A stretch of 64,000 nucleotides of DNA from Cherax quadricarinatus (GCF_038502225.1 NC_091355.1:18778696-18842695), one strand, 5' to 3'; positions 42,200 to 54,695 are shown, numbered from the stretch's first letter. Notes: generated by a model not told the origin, from the sequence alone. Made by a program: numbers and translations.

Positions 42200-42650
42200 A
42201 CACAACAGATCTCAGATTCATCGTAGAGTACGCAGCGCCAGTATGGATCCCTCACTTCAAGAAACATCAAGTACAGATATACACAACAAGGCTTGTTGCT
42301 GAGTCAATTTGCATGAGCTATGAAGAGAAATTAATAAAAGTTCATCAAACAGCATAGGTGGATAGAAGAAGCGTGGGAGATATGATATGAACATACAAAA
42401 TACTCAGTAGAATTGACAGGTTAAACAATGACAGGCAGCTGGAGAGGTGAGCAGTGGGAACTTGGGGATACAACTGTCAAAGAATATTTCTTTTCAGTCT
42501 GAGGGTGATGAAGTGGAGGCTGGCAGGCTTCATACACAGCCTTAAGAACAGGTACGATAAGGCCCTCGAGGCAAGGAGTGAATCTGACAAGCGGCAAGTT
42601 TCGAGGCGTGGCTAGGAGCTAAGACTCGACTCCAGCAAACACATGTAGGT
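42200..42650 (+). mobile_element. LINE-C 3' fragment, diverged
   Basis: Covers the post-RT tail: GTAGAGTACGCAGCGCCAGT, TTCAAGAAACATCAAGT, then GATATGATATGAACATAC, AAAATACTCAG, and the 3' end GAGGCGTGGCTAGGAGCTAA, GACTCGACTCC, GTAGGTGAGTACACAC. Coding frame is broken. Confidence 0.78.
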
Positions 42651-42995
42651 GAGTACACACTAGGTGTATACATATTCACTATGTGAGTATATATTCATTA
42701 TGTGAGTACATATTCACTATGTGAGTACATATTCATTATGTGAGTACATATTCATTATGCAAGTACATATTCATTATGTAAGTACATATTCAGTAGGTGA
42801 GTACATATTCAGTAGGTGAGTACATATTCAGTAGGTGAGTACATATTCAGTAGGTGAGTACATATTCAGTAGGTGAGTACATATTCAGTAGGTGAGTACA
42901 TATTCAGTAGGTGAGTACATATTCAGTAGGTGAGTACATATTCAGTAGGCGAGTACATATTCAGTAGGCGAGTACATATTCAGTAGGCGAGTACA
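42651..42995 (+). repeat. 19-bp minisatellite derived from LINE-C tail
   Basis: About 17 units of GTGAGTACATATTCAGTAG, starting with CATTATGT variants and becoming uniform to the right. The first unit follows on directly from the LINE-C end GTAGGTGAGTACACAC, and the unit keeps AGGTGAGTACA. Confidence 0.9.
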
Positions 42996-43946
42996 CATGC
43001 ACATTTATGTTAATGTTAATTACTAGTTAATGTTAATTACTAGTCTCCTTTCTCTTATTACATTTTTTCTCAAAGTTGTCATGTGTTATTTTCATCACAT
43101 GTATTTATCTACATCTCTCCCCATTTACTCAGTATCGTTGATTTTCATTTTTTTCTAATTATCCTCATATCAACGTGTTGTTTATTTTTTTACTCTGGCA
43201 AAATTCCTTTGCTCGTCTGTCCTTCTGAAGAAGACGTAATATGGCAGGTTAATCTTAAAAACATCTCCGTTAATTGTTATTTCCTCGTTACTCTTCGTGG
43301 GTTGTGCTACCCAGGCTTTTATTACTCTGTTTGTCTAAGTTTTCCTTCGGTTTTGTGTGTTTTTATTCTCTTAAATACTTCCCAATTTTTCTTCCTTCTA
43401 CCTACTACACAATCTCGATTTTTTTATTAATTCTTTCTTTTTTTTCTTATTTTCTTGAACTTATTGTATTTTGATTATCTCTCCCGCGGTTCTGTTCCGT
43501 GTCATACTTCTGTTCTCGTTTTCACTGGTACCTATTCTTTGTTTCATTTCTTGGAGTTTTTGCTTACATTATTCGTATGTCTTTGTCTTCATATTCGTCT
43601 CAATTTTTTTTATTTTCTCTTCACTCTAGCTTACATTGTTACTCCTTCTATAAACATTCTTCCATCTGTGCTACACTCTTCTCCCTCATTCTTAACCAAT
43701 ATACATGTACGTTTAAACTTGTAAAATTCCACGGTTTTCTTTCCATTGTTAAACTCTTCTGTTTCTGTTTCCTCTTGCATCTACGCTACATTATTACCCC
43801 TCGATTTCCTCTTCCATTTATGTCACATTATTCTCCCTTAATGTCTTCTTTCATCTGTTTATCGTCATTTCCTTACCCTTCACTTTGACAGTTCATCGCT
43901 CAAATAAATTGGAGAGACGCAAAAGTACAAACACAAATAAACGCGA
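42996..43946. other. T-rich spacer without a supported gene
   Basis: About 950 bp rich in T and C. Several ORFs of 60-130 codons here are hydrophobic only because of TTT/CTT/TAT codons, and lack motifs. No gene supported. Confidence 0.5.
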
Positions 43947-44958
<1,012 letters not shown>

Positions 44959-44999
44959 CATCCCCCCCCACACACACACACAAACACACTTCTGATGAC
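44959..44999 (+). repeat. C-run and (CA)n tract
   Basis: C-run then CA units with interruptions, the tail of the preceding LINE-C fragment. Confidence 0.75.
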
Positions 45000-45362
45000 A
45001 TTAGATGGCAGGAGGGACAACGGAGGACATGATAACAATATATAAAATACTGAGAGGAATTAACAAGGTGGATAAGGACAGGATGTTCCAGAGATGGGAC
45101 ACAGCAACAAGGGGTCACAACTGGAAGCTGAAAACTCAGATGAGTCACAGGGATGTTTGGAAGTGTTTCTTCAGTTACATAATTGTCAGGAAGTGGAACA
45201 ATCTGGAGAGTCATGTAGTGGAGGCAGGATACATACATAGCTTTAAGAAAAGGCTCGAAAAGGGAGAAGGGAGAGAGAAGGGAGAGAGGGGATCTATTAG
45301 CGACCAGTGAAGAGGCGGGGCCAGGAGCTATGAATCGACCCTTGCAATCACAGTTAGGTGAG
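45000..45362 (+). mobile_element. LINE-C 3' fragment
   Basis: 45005-45310 is open for 101 codons: GGTTEDMITIYKILRGINKV, FQRWDTATRGHNWKLKT, YIIVRKWNNLESHVVEAG, SFKKRLEKGE. It ends with GGCGGGGCCAGGAGCTATGA, TCGACCCTTGCA and TTAGGTGAGTATAC, then an AC tract. Confidence 0.83.
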
Positions 45363-45373
45363 TATACGCACAA

Positions 45374-45462
<89 letters not shown>
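45363..45462 (+). repeat. (CA)n microsatellite, LINE-C tail
   Basis: About 45 CA units with ACGC interruptions, joining the end of one LINE-C fragment to the start of the next. Confidence 0.9.
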
Positions 45463-45464
<2 letters not shown>

Positions 45465-46077
45465 TCAACCAAATAACTGCTGTAGCATATGGGCGCCTAG
45501 CAAACCTAAGAACAGCATTCCGACATCTTAATAAGGAATCGTTCAGGACCCTGTACACCGTGTATGTTAGGCCTATGTTGGAGTATGCAGCACCAGTTTG
45601 GAATCCACACCCAGACAAGCATGTAAGGAAACTAGGGAAAGTGCAAAGGTTTGCAACAAGACTAGTCCCGGAACTAATGGGTATGTCCTACTAGGAGAGG
45701 TTAATGAAAATCGACCTAACGACACTGGAAGACAGGAGAAATAGGAGAGATATGATAACGACATATAAAATACTTTGAGGAATCGACAAGGCGGACATAG
45801 ACAGGATGTTCCAGAGATGGGACACAGTAACAAGGGGTCACAATTGGAAGTTGAAGACTCAGATGAATCACAGGGATGTTAGGAAGTATTTCTTCAGTCA
45901 CAGAGTTGTCACGAAGTGGAACAGTCTGGAAAGTGATACAGTGGAGGCAGGAACCGAATATAACTTTAAGACGAGGTATGATAAAGCTCATGGAGCAGAA
46001 AGAGTGACCTAGTAGCGGCCAGTGAAGAGGCGAGGCCAGGTGGTGTGAATCGACCCCTCCAACCACAACTAGGTGAG
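45463..46077 (+). mobile_element. LINE-C 3' fragment
   Basis: Starts ATCAACCAAATAACTGCTGT (AYGRLANLRTAFRHLNKE in translation) and runs through LYTVYVRPMLEYAAPVWNP, KLGKVQRFATRLVPEL, YKIL, FQRWDTVTRGHNWKLKT, SHRVVTKWNSLES to TAGGTGAGTACACAC at 46064-46078. One stop at about 45692 (SY* ERL) and another near 45778. Confidence 0.83.
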
Positions 46078-46104
46078 TACACACACACACACACACACAC
46101 ACAC
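46078..46104 (+). repeat. (CA)n microsatellite, LINE-C tail
   Basis: 13 CA units directly after GGTGAGTA. Confidence 0.9.
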
Positions 46105-46310
46105 TTAACGATCTACCTATTCTCATAATTCACCTCTCCTTCCCTCAACCTCATTATCTTCCCTCCTTCTCACCCCTCCCCTCACCTTCCCTCCTCTCCC
46201 CTCTCCTTCCCACACCTCCCCTTCCCTCCTCTCCCCAATGTCTCTTCTCTCTCCTCGCTTCCCCTTCCTATCTTCTTCCACGCCAGTCTATTTACAATAA
46301 CATTAAAGGC
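46105..46310. other. CT-rich spacer
   Basis: CCTTCCCTCC-type pyrimidine-rich sequence; no gene. Confidence 0.45.
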
Positions 46311-46405
46311 TGTTCCACAGACCGGGAACGCGGAGGCGATGACCCCCGAAACCCTCTCCAGGTATATTCCAGGTATACCCCAAGTATACTCTAGGTATAC
46401 ATATG
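46311..46405 (+). mobile_element. LINE-B-like 3' end with tail repeats
   Basis: GGGAACGCGGAGGCGATGAC, CCCCGAAACCCTCTCCAGGT resembles the LINE-B end, followed by four diverged copies of a CAGGTATA-like tail repeat (46358-46400). Confidence 0.6.
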
Positions 46406-46574
46406 AATGTTCCTCCACATTTCAATATTTTTTGTTAATAATTCTTATACCATGGAATGTTCTTATACAATAATCACGTATTAAATTTATGTGCGTTGTT
46501 TATCTTGGCTCTGGGATAAAAGTTCCATTTAGGAATCACAAATTTCACTTACTAAGATTATTGAATTTCTTCAA
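46406..46574. other. AT-rich spacer
   Basis: Nothing recognised. Confidence 0.35.
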
Positions 46575-46720
46575 TATCTGAAAAGTGAGAAACCTATTGG
46601 AGAGGAAACTGATACACATGTAAAGTGGATCTGCATATTTCGGCTTCAGACAGAGACCCTCGTCAGTTGAATGAGGTGTGTGACTAGAGCCAAAATATGT
46701 GGATTACTCTTATCTATATT
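46575..46720 (-). mobile_element. Penelope-type terminus T6, inverted pair
   Basis: On the minus strand: CTGACGA (46660-46666), GGGTCTCTGTCTGAAGCC, GAAA (46638-46641), TATGCAGATCCACTTTACAT. A partner reading AGCCAAAATATGTGGATTAC lies at 46690-46710 in the other direction. CTGACGA and GAAA match the hammerhead core boxes; the intervening stem pairs only weakly. Confidence 0.55.
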
Positions 46721-46721
46721 T

Positions 46722-46795
46722 CAGTTTGATAAAACGAATGTGCAACATTTACGTATCTTCATTCTGCAACGTTTCGCCTACACAGTAGTCTCACA
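46722..46795 (-). mobile_element. Penelope-type terminus T2 fragment
   Basis: TTTGATAAAACGAATGTGCA, ACGTATCTTCATTCTGC, AACGTTTCGCCTACACAGTA: a T2 outer end and GAAACGTT box read in reverse. It breaks off at about 46787, where the 34-bp satellite begins. Confidence 0.75.
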
Positions 46796-49700
46796 TGCAG
46801 CACGTGTGTCTCTACGTTGACATGACATGTTGCACGTGTATCTCTGCGTTGACAAGACACATATTGCACGTGTATCTCTGCGTTGACAAGTAAGACACAT
46901 ATTGCACATGTATCTCTGCGTTGACAAGTAAGACACATATTGCACGTGTATCTCTGCGTTGACAAGTAAGACACATATTGCACGTGTATCTCTGCGTTGA
47001 CAAGTAAGACACATATTGCAAATGTATCTCTACTTTGATAAAACACATGTTGCACATGTATCCCTATGGTGATAAGTAAGACACACTTTGCACATGTGTC
47101 TCTACGTTGATGAGACAAGTGCGGCACATGTGTGTCTACTTTGATAAGTAACACACATGCAGAAAATGTGTCTCTACGTTAATAATTAAGACACATGCAG
47201 CACATGTTTCTCTACGTTGATAAGACACATGCAGCACATGTTTCTCTACGTTGATAAGACACGTGCAGCACATGTTTCTCTACGTTGATAAGACACGTGC
47301 AGCACATGTTTCTCTACGTTGATAAGACACATGCAGCACATGTTTCTCTACGTTGATAAGACTCATGCAGCACATGTTTCTCTACGTTGATAAGACACAT
47401 GCAGCACATGTTTCTCTACGTTGATAAGACACATGCAGCACATGTTTCTCTACGTTGATAAGACACATGCAGCACATGTTTCTCTACGTTGATAAGACAC
47501 ATGCAGCACATGTTTCTCTACGTTGATAAGACACGTGTAGCACAAGTGTGTCTACGTTGATAAGACACGTGTAGCACAAGTGTGTCTACGTTGATAAGAC
47601 ACGTGTAGCACAAGTGTGTCTACGTTGATAAGACACGTGTAGCACAAGTGTGTCTACGTTGATAAGACACGTGTAGCACAAGTGTGTCTACGTTGATAAG
47701 ACACGTGTAGCACAAGTGTGTCTACGTTGATAAGACACGTGTAGCACAAGTGTGTCTACGTTGATAAGACACGTGTAGCACAAGTGTGTCTACGTTGATA
47801 AGACACGTGTAGCACAAGTGTGTCTACGTTGATAAGACACGTGTAGCACAAGTGTGTCTACGTTGATAAGACACGTGTAGCACAAGTGTGTCTACGTTGA
47901 TAAGACACGTGTAGCACAAGTGTGTCTACGTTGATAAGACACGTGTAGCACAAGTGTGTCTACGTTGATAAGACACGTGTAGCACAAGTGTGTCTACGTT
48001 GATAAGACACGTGTAGCACAAGTGTGTCTACGTTGATAAGACACGTGTAGCACAAGTGTGTCTACGTTGATAAGACACGTGTAGCACAAGTGTGTCTACG
48101 TTGATAAGACACGTGTAGCACAAGTGTGTCTACGTTGATAAGACACGTGTAGCACAAGTGTGTCTACGTTGATAAGACACGTGTAGCACAAGTGTGTCTA
48201 CGTTGATAAGACACGTGTAGCACAAGTGTGTCTACGTTGATAAGACACGTGTAGCACAAGTGTGTCTACGTTGATAAGACACGTGTAGCACAAGTGTGTC
48301 TAATAAGACACGTGTAGCACAAGTGTGTCTACGTCTACGTGTGTCTGATAAGACACGTGTAGCACAAGTGTGTCTACGTTGATAAGACACGTGTAGCACA
48401 AGTGTGTCTACGTTGATAAGACACGTGTAGCACAAGTGTGTCTACGTTGATAAGACACGTGTAGCACAAGTGTGTCTACGTTGATAAGACACGTGTAGCA
48501 CAAGTGTGTCTACGTTGATAAGACACGTGTAGCACAAGTGTGTCTACGTTGATAAGACACGTGTAGCACAAGTGTGTCTACGTTGATAAGACACGTGTAG
48601 CACAAGTGTGTCTACGTTGATAAGACACGTGTAGCACAAGTGTGTCTACGTTGATAAGACACGTGTAGCACAAGTGTGTCTACGTTGATAAGACACGTGT
48701 AGCACAAGTGTGTCTACGCTGATAAGACACGTGTAGCACAAGTGTGTCTACGCTGATAAGACACGACGTTGATAAGACACGTGTAGCACAAGTGTGTCTA
48801 CGCTGGTAAGACACGTGTAGCACAAGTGTGTCTACGCTGATAAGACACGTGTAGCACAAGTGTGTCTACGTTGATAAGACACGTGTAGCACAAGTGTGTC
48901 TACGTTGATAAGACACGTGTAGCACAAGTGTGTCTACGTTGATAAGACACGTGTAGCACAAGTGTGTCTACGTTGACACGTAACAAGTGTGTATTCGTTG
49001 ATAAGACTTGTAGCACAAGTGTGTCTACGTTGATAAGACACGTGTAGCACAAGTGTGTCTACGTTGATAAGACACGTGTAGCACAAGTGTGTCTACGTTG
49101 ATAAGACACGTGTAGCACAAGTGTGTCTACGTTGATAAGACACGTGTAGCACAAGTGTGTCTACGCTGATAAGACACGTGTAGCACAAGTGTGTCTACGT
49201 TGATAAGACACGTGTAGCACAAGTGTGTCTACGTTGATAAGACACGTGTAGCACAAGTGTGTCTACGTTGATAAGACACGTGTAGCACAAGTGTGTCTAC
49301 GTTGATAAGACACGTGTAGCACAAGTGTGTCTACGTTGATAAGACACGTGTAGCACAAGTGTGTCTACGTTGATAAGACACGTGTAGCACAAGTGTGTCT
49401 ACGTTGATAAGACACGTGTAGCACAAGTGTGTCTACGTTGATAAGACACGTGTAGCACAAGTGTGTCTACGTTGATAAGACACGTGTAGCACAAGTGTGT
49501 CTACGTTGATAAGACACGTGTAGCACAAGTGTGTCTACGTTGATAAGACACGTGTAGCACAAGTGTGTCTACGTTGATAAGACACGTGTAGCACAAGTGT
49601 GTCTACGTTGATAAGACACGTGTAGCACAAGTGTGTCTACGTTGATAAGACACGTGTAGCACAAGTGTGTCTACGTTGATAAGACACGTGTAGCACAAGT

Positions 49701-50574
49701 GTGTCTACGTTGATAAGACACGTGTAGCACAAGTGTGTCTACGTTGATAAGACACGTGTAGCACAAGTGTGTCTACGTTGATAAGACACGTGTAGCACAA
49801 GTGTGTCTACGTTGATAAGACACGTGTAGCACAAGTGTGTCTACGTTGATAAGACACGTGTAGCACAAGTGTGTCTACGTTGATAAGACACGTGTAGCAC
49901 AAGTGTGTCTACGTTGATAAGACACGTGTAGCACAAGTGTGTCTACGTTGATAAGACACGTGTAGCACAAGTGTGTCTACGTTGATAAGACACGTGTAGC
50001 ACAAGTGTGTCTACGTTGATAAGACACGTGTAGCACAAGTGTGTCTACGTTGATAAGACACGTGTAGCACAAGTGTGTCTACGTTGATAAGACACGTGTA
50101 GCACAAGTGTGTCTACGTTGATAAGACACGTGTAGCACAAGTGTGTCTACGTTGATAAGACACGTGTAGCACAAGTGTGTCTACGTTGATAAGACACGTG
50201 TAGCACAAGTGTGTCTACGTTGATAAGACACGTGTAGCACAAGTGTGTCTACGTTGATAAGACACGTGTAGCACAAGTGTGTCTACGTTGATAAGACACG
50301 TGTAGCACAAGTGTGTCTACGTTGATAAGACACGTGTAGCACAAGTGTGTCTACGTTGATAAGACACGTGTAGCACAAGTGTGTCTACGTTGATAAGACA
50401 CGTGTAGCACAAGTGTGTCTACGTTGATAAGACACGTGTAGCACAAGTGTGTCTACGTTGATAAGACACGTGTAGCACAAGTGTGTCTACGTTGATAAGA
50501 CACGTGTAGCACAAGTGTGTCTACGTCTACGTTGATAAGACACGTGTAGCACAAGTGTGTCTACGTTGATAAGA
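46796..50574 (+). repeat. 34-bp satellite array (about 110 units)
   Basis: Core GATAAGACACGTGTAGCACA followed by AGTGTGTCTACGTT. The left edge (46796-47520) has divergent units with CATGCAGCACATGTTTCTC and CATATTGCACGTGTATCTC variants; from 47520 units are almost identical for 3 kb, with a few partial units (48298-48350, 48760, 48970-49010, 50520). Each main unit has one CACGTG and a dyad AGACACgtgt...GTGTGTCT. The divergent left units resemble the T2 terminus next to it. Confidence 0.95.
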
Positions 50575-53035
50575 CACCAGAGCCATTGCTGGCATTAGCT
50601 ACCCAGAGCCATAACTGGCACTACCTACCAAGAGCCGTAGCTGGCACTAGTTGCCCAGAGCCATAGTTGGCATTAGCTACCCATAGCCATAGCTGGCACT
50701 AGCTACCCAGAGTCATTGCTGGCACTTGCTGCCCAGAGCCATTGTTGGCACTTGCTACCCAGAGTCATTGCTGGGACTACCTACCCAGAGTCATGGCTGG
50801 CACTACCTACCCAGAGTCATGGCTGGCACTAGCCACCCAGAGCCATAGCTGGCACTACCCACCCAGAGCCATGGCTGGCACTAGCTACCCAGGGCCATAG
50901 CTGGCACTAGTTACCCAGAGCCATTGCTGGCACTAGCTACCCAGAGAAATAGCTGGCACAGCTACCCAGAGCCATAGTTGGCACTAGCTACCCAGAGCCA
51001 TAGTTGGCACTAGCTACCCAGAGCCATAGCTGACACTAGCTACCCAGAGTCATTGCTGGCACTTGCTACCCAGAGCTATTGCTGGCACTTGCTACCCAGA
51101 GCCATAGCTGGCACTAGCTACCCAGAGTCATTGCTGGCACTAGCTACCCAGAGTCATTGCTGGCACTAGCTACCCAGAGTCATTGCTGGCACTAGCTACC
51201 CAGAGTCATTGCTGGCACTAGCTACCCAGAGTCATTGCTGGCACTAGCTACCCAGAGCCATAGCTGGCACTACCCACCCAGAGCCATAGCTGGCACTAGC
51301 TACCCAGAGCCATAGCTGGCACTAGCTACCCAGAGAAATAGCTGGCACAGCTACCCAAAGCCATAGTTGGCACTAGCTACCCAGAGCCATAGCTGGCACT
51401 AGCTATCCAGAACCATTGCTGGGACTTGCTACCCAGAGCCATTGCTGGTACTAGGTACCCAGAGCCATAGCTGACACTAGCTACCGAGAACCGCAGCTGG
51501 CACTAGCTACCCAGAGCCATTGCTGGTACTAGCTACCCAGAGCCATAGCTGACACTAGCTACTCAGAGCCGTAGCTGTCACTAGCTACCCAGAGCAATAG
51601 CTGGCAATAACTACCCAGAGTCATAGCTGGCACTAGCTGCTCAGTGCCATAGCTAGCACTAGTAACCCAGAGCCGTAGCTGGCACTAGCTGACCAGAGCT
51701 ATAGCTGGCACTAGCTACCCAGGGCTATAGCTGGCACAAGCTACCTAGAGCCTTAGCTGGTACTAGCAACGCAGAGCCATAACTGGCACTAGCTGCCCAA
51801 AGCCATAGCTGGCACTAGCTCCCTAGAGCCATAGCTGGCACTAGTTACCCAGAGCCACAGCTGGCACTAGCTACCCACAGCCATATCTGGTACTACTTAC
51901 CCAGAACCATAGCTGTCACTAGCTACCCTGAGTAATAACTGGCAGTAGCTTTCCTGAGCCGAAGCTGGCGCTTGCTAACCAGAGCTAAAGCTGGCACTAG
52001 CTACCCAGAGCAATAGCTGGCACTCGCTACTCAGAGCCATAGCTGGAACTAGCTACCCAGAGCCATAGCTTGTGCTAATTACCCAGAGCCATAGCTGGCA
52101 CTAGCTTCCAAAAATTATAGCCGGCTCTAGCTATCCAGAGCCATAGCCGGACTATTTACAAAGAGATATAGCTGGCACTAGCTACCTAGAGCCATAACTG
52201 ACACTAGTTACCCAGAGCCATAGCTGGCACTAGCTACCCAGACCCATAAGTGGCACTAGCTACCCAGAGCCACAGTTGGCACTAGCTACCCTGATTTATA
52301 ACTGCACTAGCAACCAAATGCCATACCGGCCACTAGCTACCCAGAGCCATAGGTGGAACTAGCTACCTAAACCCATAGCTGGCACTATCTACCCAGAGCC
52401 ATAGCTGGCACTATCTACCCAGAGCCATAGCTGGCAATATCTACCCAGAGCCATAGCTGGCACTAGCTACCCAGAGCCATAGCTGGCAGTAGTTACCCAG
52501 AGCCATAGTTAGCACTAGCTACCCAGAGCCATAGCTTGCAGTTGCTACCCTTAGCCATTGCTAGCACTGGCTACCCAGATCCATAGCTGGGACTAGCTAC
52601 CCAAATTCATAGCTGATACTAGCTATGCAGAGCCATAACTGGCACTAGCTACCCAGAGACAAAGCTGGCTCTAGCTACCCAGAGACAAAGCTGGCTCTAG
52701 CTACCCAGAGTCATTGCTGGCTCTAGCTACCAGAGCCAAACCTGGCTCTAGCTACCCAGAGCCAATGATGTTACTAGCGTTACTAGCTCCCCAGTGTCTT
52801 AGCCGGCTCTAGCTAACCAGAGCCGGAGCTGGCACTAGCTACTCAAAGTCATAGACGGCTGTAGCTACCTAGAACCATATCTGGCACTGGCTACCCAGAG
52901 TCATAGCCGGCTGTAGCTACCTAGAACCATATCTGGCACTGGCTACCCAGAGTCATAGCCGGCTCTAGCTACCCAGGATTATAGCCGGCTCTAGGTACCT
53001 AGAGCCATAGCTCGCTGTAAGTAACGGTAACTCAG
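50575..53035 (+). repeat. 26-bp minisatellite (about 95 units)
   Basis: Units contain GGCACTAGCTACCCAGAGCC plus ATAGCT. It is diverse throughout, with short runs of identical units (51110-51250, 52380-52500). It adjoins the 34-bp satellite without spacer at 50575. No ORF of note. Confidence 0.94.
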
Positions 53036-53290
53036 GCAGCTGAATATGATAATGGTATACAATACCGACAAGTTAGTAAGTTACATAAGCAACAGTTAGG
53101 TATCTTTATTCCGAAACGTTTCGCCTACACAGTAGACTTCTTCAGTCGAATATGTAGGAGGCAGCAAAAGCAGTAGAGATGTGAAGACATTTAATAAGGA
53201 CTGTTTACATCATCTTTGCATTCCTTCTGATTCTGCTGCCGCCTCTGTATTCGACTGAAGAAACCTGCTGTGTCTGAGTTCTTAGAAAAT
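53036..53290 (-). mobile_element. Penelope-type pLTR, terminus T2
   Basis: Read on the minus strand: CTGAAGA (53151-53157), an extra A, stem GTCTAC-TGT-GTAGGC, GAAA, CGTTTCGGAATAAAGATACC, AACTGTTGCTTATGTAAC, then tail TTGTCGGTATTGTATACC. A partial inverted partner (TCGACTGAAGAAACC TGCTGTG) lies at 53253-53280. Of the T2 copies this has the best-paired stem. Confidence 0.78.
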
Positions 53291-53360
53291 ACAGAAGAGA
53301 AAATGGAATAATGAATACATAAAATAAAATTTAATAAAACATGTTAAATGAAGAATATGA
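53291..53360. other. Short spacer
   Basis: A-rich; nothing recognised. Confidence 0.35.
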
Positions 53361-53503
53361 AGGCAGAATACCGAGGTTGGAACAATGCTAAGGTAACCCG
53401 CAGGGAGGAAATTGAAACTTAAAACAACGTGTCGGTTCGACTTGATAATGGTGCAAGTCAGACCGAAACGTCGTTATAAGCTTCATTCTCCAACATGCGG
53501 GTT
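53361..53503. mobile_element. Penelope-type foldback, terminus T3, diverged
   Basis: AGGCAGAATACCGAGGTTGG, TAACCCGCAGGGAGG, ACAACGTGTCGGTTCGACTT, then TGCAAGTCAGACCGAAACGT, CGTTATAAGCTTCATTCTCC and ACATGCGGGTTATTTTG. The arms meet near 53446. Confidence 0.72.
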
Positions 53504-53712
53504 ATTTTGTAGAAACAAGTTAAATTCACGAGACTGTCTCACAGAGAAAAGTATATGACATCGTTTCGGTCCGTCTTGGACCACTGACAAGTTACACCGT
53601 GACTTGTGAGTGGTCCAAGACGGACCAAAACATCGCCATATGCTTTTCATTTTTCTCTGTGAGGTTATTTGTGAATTGCTCCAGTCACGGTATTGTGTCG
53701 TAATGTTTTTCT
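53504..53712. mobile_element. Penelope-type foldback, T3-related subtype
   Basis: Inverted repeat 53538-53664: CACAGAGAAAA, ATATGACATCGTTTCGGTCC, GTCTTGGACCACTGACAAGT and complement. Each arm keeps GGTCC-AAGAC-GGACC followed by GAAAC or AAAAC. The outer tail GTCACGGTATTGTGTCG is T3-like but CACAGAGAAAA replaces the CTCCTCTCTT part, so this is a distinct subtype. Confidence 0.78.
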
Positions 53713-53744
53713 TAATCTCACAGTTAACTTTATTCTCTTGTGTA

Positions 53745-53910
53745 GTAAGTGGGATTATTATAGTTATTATCAAGGGGAGCGTTAAATCCATAGTGATTAT
53801 AAACATCTGGGGGGGGGGGGAGGCATTCAGGCTTAATTCAGGGAATTGGAGATCCAATTCCCTAGATCAAGAGCCCCTCACCAGAGTCAGAGAACCTCAA
53901 TTGAAGGGGG
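53745..53910 (+). repeat. Dispersed repeat S, copy 2
   Basis: See the copy at 25370-25580; shared ordered words include GGGGAGCGTTAAAT, GATTATAAACATC, a G-run, AGGCATTCAGGCTTAATTCA, AGATCCAATTCCCTAGAT and CAAGAGCCCCT. Confidence 0.65.
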
Positions 53911-53984
53911 TGAAAGTGGGAGAAATAATTAGTAAAGGTAATTTGCGTGACTGTCAACTTGTCTGATGTGACCAGTGCACAACA

Positions 53985-54225
53985 CTCAGTGCCAGCTTGG
54001 CCAGGAGCACAGTGCCAGCTTGGCCAGGAGTACAGTGCCAGCTTGGCCAGGAGTACAGTGCTAGCTTGGCCAGGAGCACACTGCTAGCTTGGCCAGGAGG
54101 ACAGTGCCAGCTTGGCCAGGAGCACAGTGCCAACTTGGCCAGGAGCACATTGCTAGCTTGGCCAGGAGGACAGTGCCAGCTTGGCCAGGAGGACAGTGCC
54201 AGCTTGGCCAAGGCCACATTGCTGC
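53985..54225 (+). repeat. 23-bp minisatellite
   Basis: About ten units of GCCAGCTTGGCCAGGAGCAC plus AGT, with GCTAGC and GGAGGACAGT variants. The unit contains the palindrome TTGGCCA. Confidence 0.92.
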
Positions 54226-54589
54226 CAGGTTAGGCTAGGGCAAAAGTGTGCCAGTTCTGTCAAGGCCACAGTGGTGCCAAATCTCCCGATTTCTTTCAGA
54301 TAAGTCAAAAATCGCGGGAGGAACGAGTTGGGGAGAGGTTAGAGAGTGAGAGGAGAGGGAAAGAGGTTAGGGAATGAGGGGAGAGGGGGTAGAGGTTGAG
54401 AAATGATAAGAGAGGGGAAAAGGTTGGGGAATGAGGGGTGGAGGAAGAGGGCAACTGACGTTATGTAATTCTCGTTAGAATTTGTAGCCGATTTAGCAAG
54501 CAAAAATTTTTAAGTCAAATTTCTCATATCTCACGAAATTGCTTGAAATTCGTACAAAATATTACATCCCACTAAACCTTCTCTGCTGT
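54226..54589. other. GA-rich spacer
   Basis: GAGAGG and GGGGAATGAGGGG words at 54330-54445 form a loose, irregular repeat. No gene. Confidence 0.4.
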
Positions 54590-54695
54590 CGCAATGTTTT
54601 ACCTCTTAAAGAGTAGCTTGCTTTGCCTCTTATCTTAAAGAGTAACCTGCTTTGTTGCCTCTTATCTTAAAGAGTAACCTGCTTTGTGGCAGATT
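54590..54695 (+). repeat. Three tandem units of about 29-32 bp
   Basis: CTTAAAGAGTA(G/A)C(T/C)TGCTTTG followed by CCTCTTAT occurs three times. Confidence 0.8.

Noticed and set aside
43083..43888. Several ORFs resembling membrane proteins
   Set aside because: Hydrophobicity comes from T-rich sequence; no conserved motif, overlapping frames all look alike.
46759..48435. Minus-strand ORFs with CQRRDTRAICVL or HTCATRVLS repeats
   Set aside because: Derived from the 34-bp satellite and its early variants; not conserved in frame.
46796..50574. Possible CRISPR-like array of regular repeats
   Set aside because: Units are contiguous with no unique spacers, and the context is eukaryotic; it is a satellite.
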